A stretch of DNA of 64,000 nt. Source: Pseudoips prasinana (lineage: Eukaryota; Arthropoda; Insecta; Lepidoptera; Nolidae). The notes under the pieces are model-generated. The model did no database searches. It had not been told where the DNA came from and saw only the letters and a list, made by a program, of their open reading frames with translations. Numbering within the stretch: position 1 is the stretch's first letter; every line of letters begins with the position of its first letter. The DNA lies in assembly GCA_951640165.1 (NCBI GenBank), contig OX621252.1:2822501-2886500 (forward strand), given 5' to 3'. This document shows positions 10,401-22,400 of this stretch, in pieces. Position numbers and translations under genes: made by a program.

Positions 10401-13400
10401 AACTAGCTGTGCCCGCGACTTCGTCCGCGTGTTAATTAGTTTATTTTGTTTTTTTTAGTAAAATAAATTACTTTTTCTATAATAAAAGTAGCCTAAGTTA
10501 CTCCTTATTACACCAGCTACCTGCCAATAAAACTCCCGTCAAAATCGGTTCAGCCGTTTCAGAGATTAGCCGGAACAAACAGACAGACAGACAGACAAAA
10601 ATTGTAAAAAATGTTATTTTGGTGTATGTACCGTATATATATTCATATTTATGTAGTAAAAACCGGTTATTTCAATATTACAAACAGACACTCCAATTTT
10701 ATTTATTTGTATAGATGTCAAGTTATTATTTTTCTGTGCAGAATACACTCGAACAACGTTTAACTGCAACAGTTAACAAACACTAAAAAATACTTTGTGC
10801 ATGTAGCATCCTGTACGTGTGATAAAAATCCCCTTCTTAAAATAAAATATGTAGCGTCTGAGGCGTATATGCAATGAGTACACGTACGACACTATTTATC
10901 GTTGTTTCTATGTCGCTGTCTTTTGCTCCACTTCGTTGTCATCAGAAATAGATCTTTCGTTCTACGTTAATTATTTCTTCTGTCTTATGTGACGAAGTGT
11001 GCCGGAACATCGCGTTATTTTCTTAAAATTTTCTCTCAACTCGACCACTAATCTTTTATAGAAACGTCGACTAATTTCGGTTCCAAAACCATCCGGCGGA
11101 AATTATTAAGTCTAGTTTTGAGTATTTTCCACTTACTAAATTGTTTAGCAGAGCCTTATATTAATGTCGAATATAATGACTATTTTTCGCCACATTGACT
11201 GGATTACTTTCATTCGGATCAAGATATGTTAAAAGAATCAGAATTTACTTTTCCTCAGACAAATGAACGCAAACGGGAAGTACAAGTCCAGGCTTCAAAA
11301 CAGGAGCTAAAAAAAGAAGCTGCAGCTAAGAAAGAGCAACTCAAGCTAACTGGAGAAGCGGCCAAAGCCCTGGACGAAGATACTAATCATGCGATAGAGA
11401 AACTAATGGCGGACAGTGAGGACAAGAAGAAAGAGTATGAGAAGAAATTGAAAGAACTGCAGATGGAACTGTTCGAGTATTGCAGTTACGTTGGTAAGTG
11501 ACAAAAACATTAATGTGGTAGATAATCTTGTAGCCGTTTCTTATCTCTTGTTAGAAGCAAAGAAAAAAAGCATTTAAGAGGAAATAACAAGGCTTTAGTA
11601 ACAGTACAGTTAAGATTAAAAAGAACAGCAAACAGAACAAGAAGAGATAAAGTTAAGGTACATATTAATTTAAATCATTCCACATAAAATGAATCGGCAC
11701 CAAATCCATAGAACAATTTCTGTTTAAGAACTTCGCCACATTGTGTTGTAAATCCACTGATCGTCGTATTGCCAGGCATAGTTACAAGTACCAATATTGT
11801 CAAAAGTAAGTGTGGTTGGCATTATAGCTCATATCAAGAGCAAGCTCCAATAAGTTTCTGGTGTGTTATTAGAAAGAGAAAGTACTCACAATATTGTCTC
11901 CAGTGTAACCAGATGTCAGTATGCAATATGCAATCGCAACATCCAATCAGTTTCTTATTAGGAAGAGAAAGACAATATTGTATACAAAGTAACAGATAAC
12001 AGTATAAAATGTACAATTGCAACCTACGAGTTTCTTGAATATTACTAGTAATATAAACTACTCACACTATTGTCTCCAGTGTAACAGATGTGAGTATACA
12101 ATGTGCAATTGCAACCTCCAATGAGTTTCTTCTTAGTAAGAGAAAGTACCCACAATGTTGTCTCCAATGTAACAGATAACAGTATATAAATTGCAAATTG
12201 GAACCTCCAAAGAGTGTCTTGTTTCTTATTACTAAGAGAAAGCACTCACAATGTTGTCTCCAATGTAACAAATAACAGTATAATAGGGTGGGGAAAATGT
12301 TTCTTCGCATTGAAAATGCTTAAACCAAATTTGTGCTACTCTCAAAGATACTGCACTAAGTCCATAAACGTCACAATTTTTTTCGCGGATTGCGTTGCAT
12401 GTTTACCTTTTTTGTAGTAAAATTATTAAATGTATCGAATTTCTTCATTAGATTCGCTCATCTTTACAGTACGCAAAACAAATGAACATCACACATTTGC
12501 CTAATTTGAATTTGGAATTATGTTATATTTTAATTTTATAGCATTATTCGCAATGCAAAGCGTTTATCTAATCTCAATCATTTTGAGATTGGAATTATGT
12601 TCTTTACAAAATTAAACTTTCAATGATACCAAAACCAGCCAGATACAAATATAGCCATAGAGATTCTATGACAAGTTCATACATACTATAATGTGAAAAG
12701 ACTTTTTCCCCAACCTAATATAATGTGCAAATTGGAAACCTCCAATGAGTTTCTTGTTTCGAGAAAGACGAGAAAGTAATCACAATGTTGTCTCCAATGT
12801 AACAGATAACCTTCTACAATGTGCAATTGCAACTTGCAATAAGTTTCTTGTTCCTTATTAGTAAGAAAAAGTACACAAAATGATTTCTCCAATGTAGCAG
12901 ATAATAGTGAATTATGTGCAAATTGGAAACCTCCAATGAGTTTCTTGTTTCTTATTAGTAAGAGAAAGTGCTCACAATGTTGTTTTCAATGTAACAGATA
13001 ACATTCTACAATGTGCAATTTAGAACCTCCAATGAGTTTCTTGTTAGTAGAGAAAGTACTCTCAATGTTGTCTCCTATGTAACAGTTAAGAGTATACAAT
13101 ATGCAATATTCTTATGTCTATCCGCTTTTGCCATACCTACTATTGGCATCAAATATAACAGCTCACTTAGGACCCTTAAATTGATCCTCGGTGCTTTTGT
13201 ATTTGGCCTCTCTATTTGCAATGCTCTCGTTTCATGAGGCTCTAAACTCGTTATTCAGTCTCCTGCTTTACTTTGGCCATATACTATTTTCCAACTCCTT
13301 GTTTCTGTCTGATTAAATTTGTTGCGGTATCCAAGACAGTCGAAGCAATTCCCTGAGACATGCCTGAACTTCACCGCTAATTTTAATTTCATTGAGTGCC

Positions 13401-16400
13401 GCTGTTGATACTGCGATGTTGGTATTTTTTGCCGTCTGAATGAGCTGTGGGGTCCCCGCAGGCTCGGACCGCGCGTTCCGGCGCTACTGGGTGCAGCGCG
13501 CGGCGCAGGGCCTGTTCGTGGAGGCCAGCGCCGAGCCGCGCGGCGCGTGCCGCCCCAAGCCGCTCGTGCCGCGCGAGCCGCACGCCGGCAGCGACGTGTT
13601 GGCGCACGTCGCCAGCCTCTTCGACCAGCAGGAGCCGGGTGAGTTCAACATGGCGTCATTACTAAACCTGGTATAATAAAAATAAATTTCACTCCCGACA
13701 CACACACTGAAACATAGACCTACAAATGTCACGACAGTACTGCAAAACTTTTAAAAAAGATTTTTTCGTAATTGAATCATTCATTTCTTAGAACAAATGT
13801 CGTTGCTTATGTTGTAAGCAATCTAGTCCAGCGAGATTGTTGGTGTTTTACAAATAACCCTGTATTAACTACATAAGACTGCCTAATAGTATTTATTTTC
13901 ATTGTTACGGTAAGGCGAAATAGACCTTATCTTCCGGTGTACTTTTCTGCCCTTGTCATGTTTCGTCATGATTTAAATAGGGTATGATATGTCACCGAGT
14001 TACGTCCCAACCCTCTTGAATCCCTAATGCCCATTTCAAACTGTATAAAACTTTTCAGGCGTTTTTGCTGGTATGTTATGGCGGCCAAGTGGTTATGCGT
14101 GTAATAATTTGTTATTTTACATTCTTTTTGCAGCTGGCAGTGACAAAGAGAATGAATCTGGCGCTAACTCCCGTGGTAACTCACCGAAGAAACCCCTCAC
14201 CAACCTAAACGGACTTTCACACAAATTGAATGGACTGGAGTCTAACATACAACAGCTGCGCGACTTATCGATGTGCACGGGTGATATTAGCACGTGTGGC
14301 GTTCATGGCAAGGTAAGATTCTGTTTTTGAAGCCAACCATAATGCCGGCATGCTCAAGTATGCTCCACTTCATACATCTTAAGTTCAACATACATAACGA
14401 AGAAATTGTATTTTCATGCTATAATACTGAAAAGGCGGTTTAAAATAAAAATTATCATTGATATAAATCAGTTTTTGCTGAATTGTACTAGCAACGGCTC
14501 AATTATTTAAGCTGTTTCAACTTGGATGAGATTTCCTTTCTGGTTGAACCTTTAGATATCTCATCGAAAAAGCTTTCGGCGCTTCCCGCCTGATTCGAGC
14601 AGGAGTTACTCAATCAAGGTGAACCCCTCGTAAAGTGCTGCCTCAATTAATCAAACCAGTCTAAATGTTCGTGAAGGCCAAGAGGGAGAAAAATTAACTT
14701 AAACCAAAAGTTGAACTTCAGCTGGCATCTGCTATCGTATGTTATCGCACCCCATTGGTTCCTAGTCAACTTTACTGCCTCCGAAATGTGCGCAGTAATA
14801 TGACTGTTGTCAAGAGGTTGAGAACTTACTCAACGTGCATTCGGCCCATTATGACTTTCTTAGAAGTTGGTTCGAAATTGGTTCATAATGCGCGGGCTCC
14901 CTATGGGTCTGTCGCAATAAAACTCATCATGCCGATTTACCACTTTCCAACCAAATCTCTTGGAGGTCTCAGCAGTCGATAACATCCTGATCGTCCTCTC
15001 TCGTAAGCACTGTCGTCAGTCAGTAGAACAATCTAAGACTACCATAACGCAGATACGTCAAGGTTATTAAAATCTCGAACTCGAAAACAGAAAATCGCGA
15101 ACGCGCCGTGACCACCATCACTGAACTGTAATTAGCATCGATCTGACTGCTCTCATCAATCATGCGACTGCCTCATCGATCCTCAAATCACGAGAGGCCT
15201 TCGCATAATAAAAAGAGTCAAGTGTAATAACGTGAACGTTTTTCTTTTGATTTTATTTAATGAGATTTTTTGATGTAATTGTCTGCAGAGCGAACGCCCC
15301 CGCTGGTGGGTGTACCACTCGGCGGAGCAGATCGACGGGCTCATCGCGGCGCTCAACAAGCGAGGCGCGCGGGAGAGCGAGCTGCGCGCCGCGCTCGAGG
15401 CCGAGCGGCACTACCTGGTGCCGCACATAGCCAAGTGTCCGCTGCACCTGCTCAACCCTACTGCCGCTGCGGTCAGTACCACTCTACTCTCTCCACTAGC
15501 GCGAGAGCGAGCTGCGCGCCGCGCTCGAGGCCGAGCGGCACTACCTGGTGCCGCACATAGCCAAGTGTCCGCTGCACCTGCTCAACCCTACTGCCGCTGC
15601 GGTCAGTACCACTCTACTCTCTCCACTAGCGCGAGAGCGAGCTGCGCGCCGCGCTCGAGGCCGAGCGGCACTACCTGGTGCCGCACATAGCCAAGTGTCC
15701 GCTGCACCTGCTCAACCCTACTGCCGCTGCGGTCAGTACCACTCTACTCTCTCCACTAGCGCGAGAGCGAGCTGCGCGCCGCGCTCGAGGCCGAGCGGCA
15801 CTACCTGGTGCCGCACATAGCCAAGTGTCCGCTGCACCTGCTCAACCCTACTGCCGCTGCGGTCAGTACCACTCTACTCTCTCCACTAGCGCGAGAGCGA
15901 GCTGCGCGCCGCGCTCGAGGCCGAGCGGCACTACCTGGTGCCGCACATAGCCAAGTGTCCGCTGCACCTGCTCAACCCTACTGCCGCTGCGGTCAGTACC
16001 ACTCTACTCTCTCCACTAGCGCGAGAGCGAGCTGCGCGCCGCGCTCGAGGCCGAGCGGCACTACCTGGTGCCGCACATAGCCAAGTGTCCGCTGCACCTG
16101 CTCAACCCTACTGCCGCTGCGGTCAGTACCACTCTACTCTCTCCACTAGCGCGAGAGCGAGCTGCGCGCCGCGCTCGAGGCCGAGCGGCACTACCTGGTG
16201 CCGCACATAGCCAAGTGTCCGCTGCACCTGCTCAACCCTACTGCCGCTGCGGTCAGTACCACTCTACTCTCTCCACTAGCGCGAGAGCGAGCTGCGCGCC
16301 GCGCTCGAGGCCGAGCGGCACTACCTGGTGCCGCACATAGCCAAGTGTCCGCTGCACCTGCTCAACCCTACTGCCGCTGCGGTCAGTACCACTCTACTCT

Positions 16401-19400
16401 CTCAACTAGCGCGCCGCGCTCGAGAGAGGATCTTCAAGGAACGTTATGCTTCGTCTTCAAATGTCATTTTGCACTCGAGAAATCATTTGCGCTTAATTAC
16501 AGCGTAATAGAAGTAATTTACTACATTTTAGTAAAATTTATAATATTTTTTCCTTTCTCCAGTCGCCACCCCAACCAGCTCTCCACTATACGCGTCGTGC
16601 CAAGTTCCAGCCATCCATAAACGTTCCTCCGGACAGTACCCTCTCCGAAGCTCTGGAGCTGTTGCTCAGAGACCACATCCTGGAGCTCGAGGAGAAGATC
16701 TTCCATGGCTGTCTAGGAATACTCAAAGTCAAGGTAACATCAAAGCTTTTAAGCTTATAAAAATTATAGAACAATTTTCTCAAAACGCCCAAACATGAAT
16801 TTCGTTGATCTGAGACAAATATAAAATTGGAAAAACCTTTTCCGGTGCCAAGTGCAGAAGAAGACAAGATAAAAATTTATGAAAAATTCTAAAAGAGGTC
16901 TTTGTCAATTTGACGATCTGGCAAAATTAAAAAGAAAAATTCCTAATTATTAAGATTTACTTTAAGGACACAATTATTATTGACTGTACGTCCGGCCGAT
17001 ACTCAGCCATCTCCACTCCTAGTCGTTACAGCGTTGACATGGCCGAAAATGGCTACTATAGCCAATCTTTTTAGTAAACTATCGTACGCACTGATCACAA
17101 GTCAGTTTCCCATCAACATATGTGTTGACTGGTCGCGGGTTGTCAGGCTTTTAAATCATCACGTTTCGGACTCAGCATTTCGCTGCTCTTCAAAAACGCG
17201 TATTTCCCACTTGATAACCTCTAGCCATTCCAGTTGTTGTACTGCCAATCCGTCCCACTAAAAGGGCTCTATATTGCATCTTTTCATGTGCCGTTTCTGA
17301 ACATATGTGTATCTGACGAGCTTTCCACGTTTTTAACTCCCTCCTTCAGTTCAGAATAAAAGATCTGCTTCGCTACACGCACGCACCAAAGTTGTCGACG
17401 CATTAAATACGTCTGAATGCCACCAACATTGGCTCGTCACAAAACTTCAGTATTACAAAATGTGATCAGACCATTCGATCTTCAGGAATCGTCGGAGGCA
17501 TTTAAGGTCAAAAGTATAGAAGGCGATTGCTATGTGTTACGTATTGATAAAAGCCTCAAGTGGGAGAGCCAAATAAATAAATTATGCGGGAAACTAGGGA
17601 GCGCCTGTTTTGATCTGAGCCGATTGCGAAGTGTAGTGTCCATAGCAGAGATGCGTGCATGCTACTTTGCAACAGTGCATTCGTTGCTGCAATACGGTGC
17701 GGAACTGTGGGGCCGCGCTGCCGATTGGGAGCGAGTATTCCGGATGCAGAAGCGTGCTGTTCGAGCAATGGTCCATGTACCGCAAGATATATCCGCTAGA
17801 CCCTATTTTAAAGAACTGGGTATTGTGACTGTGCCCTCCATAGTCATATACCAAGTTGCCGTGTATGTTAAAGCGAATATAGAACTATATACCACACGAA
17901 GCACTGTTCATTCGTACTACACACGGCATAACTACAAATTGGCAGCAGTTCCTAGGACACTTACGAAATCATCTAAGATCACTTATGTTATGGGTTGCAC
18001 AGTTTATAACAAACTCCCGGTGAGCATATCCAATATCCCGTCATTACAGAGTTAAAGTTCGATTGAAGAGGTGGCTTATCGAGAAATCGTTTTACTCGCA
18101 TGACGAATTTTTAAAGTTTAAGTAAGTAGTTTGTATAAGAAATATTTTTATTGTTTGACATTGTATCCTATTATATTATTTAAAAACTATGACATGTAAA
18201 ACCATTACCAATAAATGACTATTTGACTATGTGTGCGTGTGCATGCGACGTTGCGTGTCACCTGCACCTGACCCATTAAAGCTGTGTGTGACCAACCAGC
18301 GAGTTGGATTGATGTGAATTGCTCCTGTCCTTCCGATAACACAATGTAGACCGAGATTTTAGTGGCCAGTTTCAAGTCATGTGAGCAGAAGACCTTTAAA
18401 CACAGCTTTCCGACTGCTGTTGAAGCATTCGGATAGATCGGTATCTAGGATTATAGTGCTACCTAGATAACGGAATTTATCAGCTTGTTACATCCCATCC
18501 TCAACAAATGTTATCGTTAATGTCTCATGAATGTCTACAGATAAAACCTCCGATTAAAACATTTATATTAATCAGTATTACGAATGATCTTAATATTGGC
18601 CAGCGTGTGCTCAATAAAGTTTAACTTGAATATTTGTTTCTCCTTCAGGATCGAGAAGCATGGCGTGGCACAATAATGTTGCGCGGCTACGACAAACAAG
18701 CGGACTATCTGACGTGGGGCCCCGGCGGGCAGTACAGAGACGACTACCATCTACCTAACGGAGTACTGAAAGTGCCTAACAGTAAGTAGCCATTTGCGTG
18801 GAACTAATTTTGGCCACATCAGGATTTCAACTTTCATTATCTGGTGAAGGCCCCATCTGTCCATTTTAAATAATTTTGTGATATGCTTTTGTTGTTTTGC
18901 TGCCCTCATTGCTACATATTTACGGCAATTTTTGGGTACTTGATCCATGTCAGTTATCTTAGTTTTCTCCAAGAACTCCTTCCATGGCATTTCTAATGAA
19001 ACATTTTCAATGTCTTACTCTTTATGATATTAAGGTAACTCTTTTTCATCTACCATTTCCACTCCTCAATGTTACAGTTAATTCTTTTACGTCATCAAAA
19101 TTTATGATTTTTCTTCGAAAACCTTTTACAGGGTATATTGGCCCCATCTACTGGTATTGATAAGCAATTACTCGTCTAATATGTTTGCAGTTATATGTGA
19201 AGGTTCACATAAAATACCACTTCTTATGTTTACAAATCTTCTCAATTTAAGTATTTTTGTAATATTTGGCACATATCTATTCTTTTTCGGAGATAGTAAA
19301 TTAAGATCTGAACCTTGGCCAACCAAACCATTATCTTGGCTTTCCAAATTATACTATGAACTTCCCGTTCATAGACAAACATGCATGACAACATATTTTT

Positions 19401-22400
19401 TTATCAATTTTGCAGACTTAAACGAAGAGGACAAAAAATCAATAGCAATCAACAAGTACCGCGATCCTGGACACTACCTGGAAACCCCCAAAGTGAACGG
19501 CATCAAGTCGGAGCCGGGCACGGGCGCGGCGCCCGGCGTGGTGCGCGGCCTGGCCTCGGCGCTGCTGCAGGTGTCGCAGGCCATCAGCCACAAGTACCTC
19601 AAGAGGCCGCTAGGTCAGTCACGTCAACCATAGCTTTCTCCCTTTAAAGTGCCCTCGCGGAGCAGGAAGAACCTAGTACAATTACCTGTTTTACTAAAGA
19701 AGTTCCTAAGTATTTTACTAAAGAATTTATCAATTATATTAAATATCCCAAAATAAACGGTTAGGTACTACAAGTCAATCATTACGATTTTTTAATATTC
19801 TGTGAACCATTTCGTAACTTTAATAAGCGCATTATTTATGTCGTTGAGACTAGTTTAATAAGTCCGCGAAATAAACTACGTCGCATATATTTTCTAAATA
19901 GTAAGGCGAGTTATTTATATAGATATAACAAGGTGCCCAGAATAGAACTATGTGGCACGCCCATTGTCACAAACAGATTCGATGATTTTTCTCCACCTGC
20001 GTCCACCTGCGACTTCGACGAAAATCTAAGTAAGAACGTAGCATGTGAAGAGCCTCACTGCCCGCCCGACGGCCGTTGGGGCAGAAAGGTTCTCAAGTGG
20101 CGACCACGAACTGGAGGACGCAGCGTCGATAGGCCCCCTACAAGATGGACCGATGATCTTGAGCGGGTCGCTGGATACTGCTGGATGCGAATAGCGCAAG
20201 ACCGGCAATTGTGGAGATCTGCGCACTCCATAGTGATGCGTTTTTACCAATAGTGTGTCGTGCTGTCCACAGTCAAACGCTTTGCAGAGGTCACAGAAAA
20301 GTCCCATTAGCGTTATGTGACCTCTCCCTATACTTACCTACTGACAGTGGTCATAAACATTTCTGGTTCAAGTGCGAGTTTATATGAAATATTTAAAAGA
20401 GAATAAATCTACTGACTCGGGAAAAGGTTTGCAATCCTTTAAGACGATATTCGTTGCATCTGTGCGAGTTCATTGATACTTACAGAATATATTTATGCGA
20501 AATAACAGATAAATATTCAATTTTTTTCTTACTTTGTGACTGCACTTTGTTTTGTGAATGGACCACTTCGCCTCTTTTGACCTTCTTTTTTCTAAAAAGG
20601 CAAGTTGTCACGCTCCATATCTTCAAAATTATTATTATGTTCAAATTAATAATATAAGCTATATTTATTTCAGGTTTGGTAGGTACAGCTCATGTAACTT
20701 AAAAATAAAAACAATTAAATTTTAGCTTTATAGCATTATTCACTATGTAAAGCCTAAATCTAAACAAAAAATTGGAAATCATAAATTTAATTCTCTGGCT
20801 AGTCTTGAATCAACACCCCCTAGCAATCCGGTGCAGGCGCTCTGCGTTAAACTACGAATGACACACAGGCATATCACATTACGCTGATCAGATTGGCGAT
20901 AATGTATTGTTTTAATAAATTGCATAAATTTATTTTGTGAACATAGGTTGTGGATACAGGTGATATTGATAATAAAATAAAGTACATCCATGTTCTGCCT
21001 GTTAGGCATACAAAATTATGTAATTAAAAAACACTACTACACTGTACTTTTATGCATGCACTTAACCCAAAACCAATTATAAAACCAAAGCCAATTTAAT
21101 TGTACAATAAATAATTCTATAACATTACAAAATTAATCTTAAATTGATATCATACTTAAACATTTAAAATGAAAAAGTCATAATAATTAACTATAAATTG
21201 AACTTGTCAATAAGATAGTCCTTTATACTATAATATGCTTTTTTTATAAGAATACTTTTCAATTTATTTTTAAAATCCTGTAAATTGGAACTATTTAATA
21301 TTTCCCCTGGAAGATGGTTGAATATGCGTGGTGCCATACAAAAAACACTATTGCTAAATTGAGCACTATGATTTACTGGGTAACATATTTTTTTATTGTG
21401 TCGTTTACTTTTAAGATGTTCGAATAAATTTAAATTTGATGCTACAAACACAGAAATATCTAATCAGAAAATAGAAATCTCTAATTTTTTAATGAATCCA
21501 CTAAGTTACAAGCTAACAGTGGAAGTTATATGAGAAGTAGTTGTAGAAGTGGAAGTAATTATAATAAAAACAAGAGTTTATAGTTCAGTTTACTGCACAG
21601 CGAAAAGAGCGCTTTGCGCTCTCTTTACGGTGCCATTTTTACTATGCTCCGTGTATAGTATATTATGTAATAAGGCAAATCCAGTAAAAAAATACGATGC
21701 AATAGGTGTAATTAGTAATGTAGTAATGAGAAGTCAGTTCCAATAGAATGTGAATTATAAACTCATTAGCACTGAAAAAAAAATGAATTTATGAGGAATT
21801 ACTGAAGACTAATCATGTTGAAATCTTTTGGTAGATGACTACAGCTAACTAAACAAAAATTGAACTAAATGTTGTTCCCGAGCCAGGTCTGGACGACAAG
21901 GAGCGCAAGGACCGCGAGGCCCGCAACCGGTCGCTGGAGCTGGAGGCGCTGGCTCGCTGGGAGGTGTCGCTGATGGAGTGCCGCTCCTTCTCACAAGTGG
22001 TGCTGCACCTGTTCACCCTGGACTCCAGCGTCAGCTGGTCGGCCAGCATCCTTAACGCCAGCTGCAGGTACATTTTATTTACAGTTCCAAGTTTGTTAAT
22101 TCACTGTAAATTGTTCCATCATTGTAAATATTGGAAGTATTCCTTTCCCTCTTGTAAGAGGTGCTCTAATGGACTCAACACTCAATGGACAAACTCAAAG
22201 GCTGTGAACTGTGAACGCATGTGCATCGAGACGCGTCAGTCCATAGATCGGTGACTGTTCTGAACGATGAAATTTCTGACTGTCTCGAGAACAAACTCTT
22301 ACAGCTAGTTGGCCCTAAATAATCGGACAAGTAAAACATCTAGGCACGCGGTCAGTCTATAGATGGCTGACCATCGCCAATTGGTTAATTTCCGAGGGTT

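Noticed and set aside
8416..16425. CRISPR-like direct repeats
   Set aside because: Units are contiguous without distinct spacers, lie in a eukaryotic gene, and span exon-intron borders.
15279..16620. Repeated 90-codon + strand frames in the second array
   Set aside because: They result from reading through the 130-bp units with intron retained, which changes frame at each unit. They are not family-like beyond the 34 residues of the exon.
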